Assembly (NCBI GenBank): GCA_023437255.1
Contig: JAEZGR010000167.1
Location: 1-12,476 of the forward strand
Origin: Pseudomonadota bacterium
Lineage (GTDB): Bacteria; Pseudomonadota; Gammaproteobacteria; Burkholderiales; Burkholderiaceae_B
Direction of reading: 5' to 3'
DNA length: 12,476 nucleotides
Shown here: in pieces, positions 6,987-12,476 of the stretch
Layout of the letters: every line of letters begins with the position of its first letter
Position numbering within the stretch: position 1 is the first letter of the stretch
Made by a program: the position numbers and the translations under genes
Notes under the pieces: generated by a model
Database searches by the model: none
The model's input: only the letters and a program-made list of their open reading frames with translations
Told to the model about the DNA's origin: nothing

Positions 6987-8641
6987 GTCTGCTTCTCCGC
7001 CTCGATCATTTCACGCAGCATTTCGCGCAGCTTGAATTTCTGTATCTTGCCCGATGGTGTCGCAGGCATCTGATCCAGAATCTCGAGACGCTCGGGCAGG
7101 TACTGCTGTGCGACCTTCTGCGCCTTCAGGTACGAGACCATTTCGTCAAAGCCGAAGGCCTGGTCGGGCTTGAGCACCACGATCGCGCACGCGCGCTCGC
7201 CCAGACGCTCGTCGGGATAGGCCACGATGGCAGCCAGCGCAATGGCCGGGTGGCGATACAGAAGGGATTCGATTTCCACCACGGGGATGTTCTCGCCACC
7301 ACGAATGATGACGTCCTTGCTGCGACCGGTGATGCGGATATAACCCTCCGCATCCATGCGGGCCAGGTCTCCGGTGTCGAACCAGTCGTCGGCATCGGTG
7401 CTGTTCCATTGCGGGCGCTTGAGATAACCGCCGAAGTTCGAGCACGAACGCACCAGCAGACGGCCGGGCTGACCCGTGGGAACCGGCTGGTCGTTGTCGT
7501 CGACAAAGCGCAACTCGACCCCCGGCAAAGGCAGGCCGTCGGACGTGAAGGCGCGTTCGTCGTCGTCTTCGGGGCGAATGGTGGTCACGGCGCCGTTTTC
7601 GGTCATGCCCCAGGCAGAAATGATCTTGACGCCCAGCGCGCTGCGGGCCTGTTCGACCAGCGGACCGGGAATGGGCGCGCCCGCGCACAGAAAGGTGTGC
7701 AACGTCGACAGGCCGGTGCCGGATTCCACCACGCTGCGGGTGAGGTCGGTCAGGAAGGGCGTGGACGCCATGGTGAAGGTGACGCGCTCGGCGTTGATGG
7801 TTTCCACCGCCTTGCGGGGGTCCCAGATGTCCATGAGCACCGCACGCGCCCTGAGCATGATGGGCATCATGAGCCCATACATGAAGCCGGTCTGGTGCGC
7901 CATGGGCGAGGCCATCAGCACCACGTCATCGCGGCCCAGCGCCAGGCGCTGCGCGTAGGGAATGATGTTGGACATCAGCGTATTGGCCGTGTGCATGACC
8001 CCCTTGGGTTCGCCAGTGGTACCCGAGGTGTAAATCAGCTGTGTGATGTCGTCGGGGCCGGCCGGACCGCGCTGCAGGATGGCATCGGCCTCGGGATCGT
8101 TTTCCCATTCCGGCGTGCTGAGCAATGCCTCGAAGCTGTTGGCACCCTCGCCGCCCACGATCACGACGTGCTTCAGATCGGGCAGCGAAGCCTGCAGCGA
8201 CATGAACATGCTCTCGTAATCGAAACCGCGGAACTGTTTGGGGGCAATCGCAACCTTGGCTTCGCCGTGTTTGAGCATGAAGCCCAGCTCGCGTTCGCGG
8301 AAGATGTGCATGAGCGGGTTCATGACGGCACCCAGATGCGAACACGCCAGATAAACCAGCGTGAACTGCCACCAGTTGGGCAGCTGACAGGCCACGACGT
8401 CGTTGCGCTCGACGCCCAGTTTGGCCAGCCCCACGGCGATGCGGCGCGCCATGCGGTCCATCTCGGCGTAGGTGAAGCGTGCGACATCGCCCGTTTCACC
8501 GCGCAGGGCCGTCAGCGCCGTGTCATTCGCGCGCTCGCTGACGCACGCGGCCAGGTCCTGCAACAGGGTCCGGTCGTGCCAGAGGCCCTGCTCAATCATG
8601 CGGGGCCGACGTGGTGGAAGCAGTACGGGGTCGAACTCCAT
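6983..8641 (-). CDS. aliA: Cyclohexanecarboxylate-CoA ligase (AMP-forming)
   Basis: A 552-residue acyl-CoA synthetase of the ANL superfamily. It would activate CHC with ATP and CoA to CHC-CoA in the cytoplasm, trapping the imported acid. Seen in order: the P-loop motif YTSGTTGEPKG (204-214), the AMP-binding GMTE (345-348), TGD (423-425), the hinge region ITGRSKD (437-443) with Arg440, IIRGGENI (445-452), and the C-terminal catalytic lysine Lys532 in PSGKIQKFKL (529-538). The protein is full length. Generic medium-chain ligases share these motifs, and the CHC specificity is inferred from the cluster and general AliA resemblance. AGGAG lies six bases before the ATG. The 73-base gap upstream holds a stem-loop; the 3' end overlaps badK by four bases. 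Confidence 0.9.
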   Translation of the reverse strand: MEFDPVLLPPRRPRMIEQGLWHDRTLLQDLAACVSERANDTALTALRGETGDVARFTYAEMDRMARRIAVGLAKLGVERNDVVACQLPNWWQFTLVYLACSHLGAVMNPLMHIFRERELGFMLKHGEAKVAIAPKQFRGFDYESMFMSLQASLPDLKHVVIVGGEGANSFEALLSTPEWENDPEADAILQRGPAGPDDITQLIYTSGTTGEPKGVMHTANTLMSNIIPYAQRLALGRDDVVLMASPMAHQTGFMYGLMMPIMLRARAVLMDIWDPRKAVETINAERVTFTMASTPFLTDLTRSVVESGTGLSTLHTFLCAGAPIPGPLVEQARSALGVKIISAWGMTENGAVTTIRPEDDDERAFTSDGLPLPGVELRFVDDNDQPVPTGQPGRLLVRSCSNFGGYLKRPQWNSTDADDWFDTGDLARMDAEGYIRITGRSKDVIIRGGENIPVVEIESLLYRHPAIALAAIVAYPDERLGERACAIVVLKPDQAFGFDEMVSYLKAQKVAQQYLPERLEILDQMPATPSGKIQKFKLREMLREMIEAEKQT

Positions 8642-8681
8642 GGTTGTCTCCTGAATTTTATTTATGTGTTTTCCATGGACA

Positions 8682-8712
8682 CGGGGCGAGCCGGCTTACC
8701 GGCCCGGCCCCG
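8682..8712 (-). other. GC-rich hairpin between aliB and aliA
   Basis: Outer arms CGGGGC (8682-8687) and GCCCCG (8707-8712) enclose inner arms GCCGG (8690-8694) and CCGGC (8699-8703) around a 4-base loop, with a small internal loop between the two stems. It begins within a few bases of the aliB stop codon. The minus-strand transcript continues with A/U-rich sequence without a clean U-run and then a strong ribosome-binding site for aliA. This suggests an mRNA stability or processing element rather than a terminator. The function is inferred. Confidence 0.45.
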
Positions 8713-8714
8713 CG

Positions 8715-9872
8715 TCAGGCCGGTACATTCTTGCGCCCGGCCCGGGCGCGGGCAATGATGGTCTTCATGATCTGAGCCGTTCCGTCTCCGATCTGGAAGC
8801 CCAGAACGTCGCGCAGGCGTTGCTCCATGACCCCGCGATCGTAGCCGCCGTGACCGAAGCACAACAGACACTGATGCACCACGTCATAGGCGAGCTTGGG
8901 CCCCCACCATTTGGCCATGCCGGCCTCGGCGGTATGCGGCAGGCCGCGATCCTTCAGCCAGAGACCCTGCAGGCACAACAGCCGGGCGGCCTCGACTTCG
9001 GTATCAAACTGAGCCAGCGGATGCGTGAGGCCCTGGAAGGCGGACAGCGGCTGGCCGAATGCGCGGCGCTCGGTCAGGTATTCCCAGGTTTCGGTCAGGG
9101 CCGCCCGTGCCACGGCCAGACATTGCAGACCGATCAGCGAGCGCGAGAAATCGAAGCCCTGCATGACCTGCATGAAGCCGCGATTCTCTTCGCCCAAACG
9201 ATGGCTCTTGGGCACGCGTACGTTCTCGAAAAAGATGGAGCCGCGCCCGATTGCCCGCTGACCGTGGCAATCGAAGCGATTGCGTGTGACACCGGGCAGA
9301 TCCATGGGCACCAGCAATGCGGTCACGCCGTGCGCGCCGGAATCGGCGGGCCCGGTGCGCCCGAAGACCACCGCAATCTCGGCCTGATCAGCCGCAGAGA
9401 TCGAGGTCTTTTCGCCGTTCAGGACATAGTGATCGCCGTCGGATTCCACACGCAGCTGAAGGTTGGCCGCGTCGGAGCCACCGCGGGGCTCGGTCAGGGC
9501 GATCGCACAAATGATTTCGCCTTGCACCAGCTTGGTGAGCCACGGCCCCACCACGGCCGGATCGCCATGTTCGGCCAGGATCTGGCCATTCAGCGAGGCC
9601 AGCAGATTCAGGTAGGAAATGCTCAGGTCGGCCTGGGCAATCTGTTCGTGGATCACGCCGGCAGCCAGACTGCCCATGCCCAGGCCACCGAAACGTTCCG
9701 GCAGCTCGGGGCAGATGAAACCGAGCTCGGCCATTTCGCGCAACAGGGTGCGGTCGAGCTCGCGACTCACGTCGCGCTCGAGATAGCCCGGCTTCACACG
9801 CTCGTCGGCAAAGCGACGCGCCGAGTCGGCCAGGGCCATCAGGTCTTCGTCAAGATAAGGGTTCGGGATCAT
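8715..9872 (-). CDS. aliB: Cyclohexanecarboxyl-CoA dehydrogenase (acyl-CoA dehydrogenase family)
   Basis: A 385-residue flavoprotein of the acyl-CoA dehydrogenase family, of usual length, predicted to oxidise CHC-CoA to cyclohex-1-ene-1-carboxyl-CoA and pass electrons to an electron-transfer flavoprotein not encoded here. Family marks are PERFGG (58-63), the FAD-binding loop LTEPRGGSD (126-134), FFENVRVP (214-221), RRAFGQP (269-275) and the C-terminal GDGTAQI (362-368). In most relatives that last motif is YEGTAQI and its Glu is the catalytic base (E376 in medium-chain dehydrogenase). Here the position is Asp363. From memory, alicyclic CHC-CoA dehydrogenases such as those of Syntrophus use Asp at this site, which would support the assignment. 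The gene starts 27 bases after badI, with a GGAGAGAG purine tract upstream. It equals BadJ in some naming. Confidence 0.9.
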   Translation of the reverse strand: MIPNPYLDEDLMALADSARRFADERVKPGYLERDVSRELDRTLLREMAELGFICPELPERFGGLGMGSLAAGVIHEQIAQADLSISYLNLLASLNGQILAEHGDPAVVGPWLTKLVQGEIICAIALTEPRGGSDAANLQLRVESDGDHYVLNGEKTSISAADQAEIAVVFGRTGPADSGAHGVTALLVPMDLPGVTRNRFDCHGQRAIGRGSIFFENVRVPKSHRLGEENRGFMQVMQGFDFSRSLIGLQCLAVARAALTETWEYLTERRAFGQPLSAFQGLTHPLAQFDTEVEAARLLCLQGLWLKDRGLPHTAEAGMAKWWGPKLAYDVVHQCLLCFGHGGYDRGVMEQRLRDVLGFQIGDGTAQIMKTIIARARAGRKNVPA

Positions 9873-9899
9873 GCAACGTCTCTCTCCGGCCTCGGCCTC

Positions 9900-10682
9900 T
9901 TACTTGGCGTACTTGCGAAAATCGGGCTTGCGCTTCTCCATGAGCGCATTCACACCCTCGCGGGACTCTTCGGTGTCGTAGTAGAGTTTCAGGGCATACA
10001 TGCCCATGCCCGCAATGCCGCTCTGATGCGCGGTATCCATGTTGAAGCTGCGCTTGGCGATGGCGATCGCGGTGGGGCTGCGCTCGCAGATCGTCTCCGC
10101 CCATTCCTGAACCGTGGCATCAAGTTCGTCGTGCGGCACGCAGATATTGGCCAGACCCATGGCCACGGCCTCTTCTCCCGAATAGCGCTTGTTCAGGTAC
10201 CAGATTTCGCGTGCCTTCTTTTCGCCCACCACACGGGCCAGGAAGGCCGTGCCGTAGCCCGGGTCGACCGAACCCATCTTGGGGCCGACCTGCCCGAAGA
10301 CGGCCTTGTCGGAGCAGATGGTGAGATCACAGATCGTGCACAGCACGTTGCCGCCGCCGATGGCATAGCCCTGCACGCGAGCAATGACGGGCTTGGGCAC
10401 GTCGCGGATGGCGGTGTGCAGTTCTTCCATGGGCAGGCCGATGGTGCCGCGGCCATCGTAGTTGCCGTCGTGCGCCGACTGATCGCCGCCGGTGCAAAAG
10501 GCACGGTCGCCGGCACCGGCCAGCACGATGCAACCCACGTTGCGGTCGTAGCCGGCCTTGTTCAGGGCATTGATCAGCTCGTCGCAGGTCTGCCCGCGAA
10601 AGGCGTTCATCTTCTCGGGCCGGTTGATGGTGATCCAGGCCACGCCGTTGCGGATTTCGTAGAGAATGTCTTCGTAGTTCAT
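9900..10682 (-). CDS. badI: 2-ketocyclohexanecarboxyl-CoA hydrolase (ring-opening)
   Basis: A 260-residue MenB-like crotonase that cleaves 2-ketocyclohexane-1-carboxyl-CoA by a retro-Claisen reaction to pimeloyl-CoA, the ring-opening step. It resembles 1,4-dihydroxynaphthoyl-CoA synthase: FCTGGDQ (62-68), GYAIGGGNVL (105-114), FGQVGPKMGSVDPGYG (129-144) and KKAREIWYL (155-163) all match the MenB pattern, as does the C-terminal EKRKPDF. The hydratase glutamates are replaced by Val and Gly, with Asp140 retained as in MenB relatives. The ATG at 10682 is chosen because AGGA lies seven bases upstream and it gives 260 residues, the length I recall for the R. palustris protein; an in-frame TTG at 10688 would add two residues. 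It lies 30 bases after badH and 27 before aliB. This is the most diagnostic gene of the cluster. Confidence 0.95.
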   Translation of the reverse strand: MNYEDILYEIRNGVAWITINRPEKMNAFRGQTCDELINALNKAGYDRNVGCIVLAGAGDRAFCTGGDQSAHDGNYDGRGTIGLPMEELHTAIRDVPKPVIARVQGYAIGGGNVLCTICDLTICSDKAVFGQVGPKMGSVDPGYGTAFLARVVGEKKAREIWYLNKRYSGEEAVAMGLANICVPHDELDATVQEWAETICERSPTAIAIAKRSFNMDTAHQSGIAGMGMYALKLYYDTEESREGVNALMEKRKPDFRKYAK

Positions 10683-10712
10683 GTTCAATTCCTGTTTGCG
10701 GATGCGTATGCC

Positions 10713-11480
10713 TCAGCCGTGCATGGTGAGGCCGCCGGAAACGGAAACCACCTGGCCTGTGATGAAGCCGGCGTCGTCGCTGGCGAAGAACGCGATGGCG
10801 CCTGCGAGATCGTCGGGTTGACCAAGCCGGCCCAGCGGAATGGCGCTGCGGAAGGCATCGATGAGTTTTGCCGGGTCGCGCGCGCCTTCGGCGACGCTGG
10901 CAAGAAGCGCGGTTTCAGTGGGCCCGGGGCATACCGCATTCACCGTGATGCCGTGGCGGGCATGCTCGCGCGCCAGGGTCTTGGCCAATGCCACCAACCC
11001 GCCCTTGCAGGCCGAATACACCGCCTCGCCGGAGGAACCGCCACGCGCGGCATCGGAAGCCACGTTCACGATGCGCCCTTGCCCACGCTCGACCATGCCC
11101 GGAAGCACGGCGTGCAGCATGTGCAGGGCACCCACCAGATTGATGGCAATGAGCTTTTCCCATTCCTCGGGAACCGTCTTGAGGAAGGGCTTGAAGATGT
11201 CCCAGCCCGCGTTGTTCACCAGCGCATGCACCGGCCCGAGTTCCGACCCGACCGCGGCAACCGCCGCGTCGACCTGCGCACGATTGGTGATATCGCAGGT
11301 GTAGGCGCGGGCACTGCCCCCGCTGTCACGAATGCGCTGCGCAACCGTTTCCGCCGCAGCGCCATTCAGATCGAACACTGCGACCATGGCCCCTTCGGCC
11401 GCCAGGCGAGCCGCCGTGGCGCTCCCGATGCCGCCACCGCCGCCGGTGACGATCACACATTTGTCTTTCAGACCACGCAT
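10713..11480 (-). CDS. badH: 2-hydroxycyclohexanecarboxyl-CoA dehydrogenase (SDR family)
   Basis: A 255-residue short-chain dehydrogenase that should oxidise 2-hydroxycyclohexane-1-carboxyl-CoA to the 2-keto thioester with NAD+. The Rossmann loop is TGGGGGIG (12-19), Asp37 at the end of strand 2 favours NAD(H) over NADP(H), NNAG is at 89-92, the structural Asn is 114, and the catalytic residues are Ser142, Tyr155 and Lys159 in YSACK. The ending, ITGQVVSVSGGLTMHG, is normal for the class. The ATG at 11480 is preferred over an in-frame GTG at 11537: it has AGGAGA seven bases upstream, and the extra residues would not resemble an SDR N-terminus. It is the first gene of the operon. SDR motifs alone are generic, so the name depends on badI and aliB beside it. 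Confidence 0.93.
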   Translation of the reverse strand: MRGLKDKCVIVTGGGGGIGSATAARLAAEGAMVAVFDLNGAAAETVAQRIRDSGGSARAYTCDITNRAQVDAAVAAVGSELGPVHALVNNAGWDIFKPFLKTVPEEWEKLIAINLVGALHMLHAVLPGMVERGQGRIVNVASDAARGGSSGEAVYSACKGGLVALAKTLAREHARHGITVNAVCPGPTETALLASVAEGARDPAKLIDAFRSAIPLGRLGQPDDLAGAIAFFASDDAGFITGQVVSVSGGLTMHG

Positions 11481-11490
11481 TGAATCTCCT

Positions 11491-11502
11491 GTCAGTGCTG
11501 AC
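11491..11502. promoter_or_regulatory. Small dyad beside the badH ribosome-binding site
   Basis: The 12-base sequence GTCAGTGCTGAC has 5-bp perfect arms and a 2-base centre. It abuts the AGGAGA ribosome-binding site of badH. BadR in R. palustris binds near the badH transcription start, so this could be an operator if transcription starts close by; otherwise it would form only a very small leader hairpin. The octamer CCTGTCAG that overlaps its left arm also occurs upstream of the regulator gene (871-878), which is weak support for a shared half-site. Confidence 0.3.
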
Positions 11503-11634
11503 CTGCGAGATGCGACAACATTTTTACATACCAGCACCTTGGCGTCACGTTGTCCCCGCAGCGTATTTTCCTAGGGTTTTTACTAGCAAATCGCATAACC
11601 GCCAGATAAAGCGAAACCAATTTAACCATAGAAA

Positions 11635-11678
11635 CTGGAATTCTTGTCAATATGTTGACATATTCTAGTGTTTTCCAG
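11635..11678. promoter_or_regulatory. Compound palindrome, candidate BadR operator
   Basis: Two overlapping perfect inverted repeats share bases: TGTCAA-TATG-TTGACA (11645-11660) and AATATG-TTGA-CATATT (11649-11664). The second is centred at 11656.5, and an outer pair CTGGAA (11635-11640) and TTCCAG (11673-11678) has exactly the same centre, giving a 44-base dyad with a mismatched zone between. The size of the inner 16-bp palindrome suits a MarR-family dimer. A consensus -35 (TTGACA) lies inside it on each strand, so a bound repressor could block RNA polymerase. It is about 165 bases upstream of badH. That it is the BadR site is inferred; another regulator is possible. It does not match the FNR-type TTGAT-N4-ATCAA box. 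Confidence 0.5.
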
Positions 11679-11772
11679 GAGCAAGGGGATGACACGCCAG
11701 ACACGAGGCGGGAGCGACTCGGGGAGGGAAGGAAGGGGGCAGGCGGCGCGCCTCGGGAACAGCTGCGGGAGT

Positions 11773-12476
11773 TCAGTCGCGCGAGTTCAGCAACGCGATC
11801 AGCGGATCAATGCTTTCCAGGGCGTCGAGCTCGTGCAGCAGAGCAAGGCTGCGTTCGAGCGCTTCATGACCGACGCCGGCCATGGCGACAAGGCGCCGGT
11901 ACTTGGCGTCGACATCCGCCCACTGCACGCCACGCGGCCCGGATCCGCGTGGTGCGACACAACGCGCTGTGAACACACGACCGTCGTGCAGCGCGATGCT
12001 GACCGAGCCGCCGTGGCGATGGGGGAAACGATCAGGCAGCGGCGGCGGGTCTGGGTCGAAAACCACCTTGTCCTGTACGCCGGCGATGACAGGATCCTGC
12101 ATTTTCTCGAGCGTCATGGCGCTCCAGTCGAACTTGCGCTCAACGATCGAGGCCGCCACGAAATAGACTAGGCTGTGGGCGGCATCGACCAGGTTGCGCG
12201 GATGCGGCTCGCCCCGAAAGTTGGTCCATTGCACCGCCGCAGAAATGGTGACCTGCCGTATGTCTTGCGGCCGCACATTGCCCTGAATCGCGGCCTGGGC
12301 AGCCGCCTCGGCGGTGGCATGAAAGGGATGAGCCCCGGGCATGAGCTTGACGGCCATGTCGGTCACGATGTCCCAATCGTCACCCAGACCGGCGGTAATA
12401 TCGTCGAGCGCCTGGCCGTTCATGGCGCTCAGGAAGCCGCGCGGTGCATCGAGGACCGCAGGTTCTCCGGTAAAGC
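11773..12476 (-). CDS. MmgE/PrpD family protein (C-terminal part; 5' end outside window)
   Basis: About 233 residues of an open frame enter from the right edge and stop at 11773; the reading frame has no break up to base 12476, so the start lies beyond the window. Family members are roughly 450-500 residues, so about half is present. The first visible segment (FTGEPAVLDAPRGFLSAM) matches the MmgE/PrpD pattern before the central domain. It is followed by KLMPGAHPFHATAEAA, in the place of the usual KPYP-x-H segment, then AHSLVYFVAASIVERKFD and a C-terminal HGGSVSIALHDGRVF strand. The family includes 2-methylcitrate dehydratase, cis-aconitate decarboxylase and many proteins of unknown reaction; the substrate here cannot be told. 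It points the same way as badH, 292 bases upstream, and probably forms a separate transcript. Confidence 0.8.
   Translation of the reverse strand, partial: FTGEPAVLDAPRGFLSAMNGQALDDITAGLGDDWDIVTDMAVKLMPGAHPFHATAEAAAQAAIQGNVRPQDIRQVTISAAVQWTNFRGEPHPRNLVDAAHSLVYFVAASIVERKFDWSAMTLEKMQDPVIAGVQDKVVFDPDPPPLPDRFPHRHGGSVSIALHDGRVFTARCVAPRGSGPRGVQWADVDAKYRRLVAMAGVGHEALERSLALLHELDALESIDPLIALLNSRD

Larger units (their letters stand above)
11481..11772 (-). promoter_or_regulatory. Intergenic promoter region of the badH operon
   Basis: These 292 bases separate the MmgE/PrpD stop from badH. The half nearest badH is visibly more A/T-rich than the coding DNA, as expected for a promoter. It contains a consensus minus-strand -35 hexamer TTGACA (11650 down to 11645), but no convincing -10 at 16-18 bases. 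An extended -10-like TGG-TATGTA lies nearer the gene, in the 11520s-11530s, again without a clear -35. The half nearest the MmgE/PrpD gene is purine-rich, with loose repeats CGAGGCG (11704-11710) and CGCCTCG (11749-11755) that lack a T-tract. No small gene was found. The transcription start cannot be placed from sequence alone. Confidence 0.6.

Noticed and set aside
7250..8758. A 502-codon plus-strand open frame opposite aliA
   Set aside because: Antisense to a ligase with every catalytic motif intact; the composition is typical of a mirror frame in high-GC DNA.
8664..11483. A 939-codon open frame on the plus strand, opposite aliB, badI and badH
   Set aside because: It is antisense to three clearly recognisable enzymes, shows no family motifs, and is His/Gly/Ala-rich in the manner of GC-rich antisense frames. 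It also crosses two intergenic gaps with no start signal.
10713..11537. Longer badH starting at an in-frame GTG at 11537
   Set aside because: The added 19 residues do not resemble an SDR N-terminus, while the ATG at 11480 has an ideal ribosome-binding site and gives the expected 255 residues.
11645..11664. FNR/CRP-type anaerobic box in the badH promoter
   Set aside because: The repeat is GTCAA-N4-TTGAC, the reverse polarity of TTGAT-N4-ATCAA, so it does not fit that consensus.
11704..11755. Terminator after the MmgE/PrpD gene from CGAGGCG and CGCCTCG repeats
   Set aside because: The arms are only 7 bp with a 38-base loop and no T-tract follows on the minus strand; chance pairing in purine-rich DNA is likely.
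1..12476. Mobile elements, CRISPR arrays, defence genes, tRNA/rRNA or phage genes
   Set aside because: No transposase or integrase motifs, regularly spaced repeats or RNA-gene signatures were seen; the recognised genes account for nearly all of the sequence.

Overview
The window is GC-rich, gene-dense bacterial DNA, most like a denitrifying or facultative aromatic-degrading betaproteobacterium (Thauera/Azoarcus/Aromatoleum type). The taxon is inferred from gene content and style; nothing in the window, such as an rRNA gene, fixes it. No tRNA or rRNA genes, CRISPR arrays, insertion sequences or phage genes were seen.

Layout. (1) Positions 1-775, plus strand: an atypical crotonase-superfamily gene lacking both canonical hydratase glutamates. 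(2) 955-1506, plus: a MarR-family regulator resembling BadR, with a possible structured leader. (3) 1521-1558: a hairpin with a T-tract on the minus strand, lying between the convergent regulator and the long operon. (4) 11480 down to 1580, minus: ten co-directional genes in transcription order badH, badI, aliB, aliA, badK, livH, livM, livG, livF and a periplasmic binding protein. (5) 11481-11772: a relatively A/T-rich regulatory region upstream of badH, with overlapping inverted repeats. (6) 11773-12476, minus: the C-terminal half of a MmgE/PrpD-family gene that runs off the window.

How the genes work together. The binding protein and LivHMGF form a branched-chain-amino-acid-type ABC importer, inferred here to take up cyclohexanecarboxylate (CHC) or a related alicyclic or aromatic acid. 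AliA activates CHC to its CoA thioester. AliB desaturates it to cyclohex-1-ene-1-carboxyl-CoA. BadK hydrates this to 2-hydroxycyclohexane-1-carboxyl-CoA, and BadH oxidises that to the 2-keto thioester. BadI, a MenB-like hydrolase, opens the ring to pimeloyl-CoA for beta-oxidation. No step uses O2, so the route can serve aerobic or anaerobic growth and also receives the cyclohexene intermediate of anaerobic benzoyl-CoA reduction. In Rhodopseudomonas palustris the equivalent genes are repressed by BadR near the badH transcription start, and 2-ketocyclohexane-1-carboxyl-CoA relieves repression. The presence of badR and of palindromes upstream of badH fits that model.

The core pathway is known. 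The less ordinary points are the importer placed in the same run as the enzymes, the Asp at the catalytic-base position of AliB, the inverted repeats carrying a consensus -35 hexamer, GC-rich hairpins in two intergenic gaps, and the atypical crotonase next to badR.
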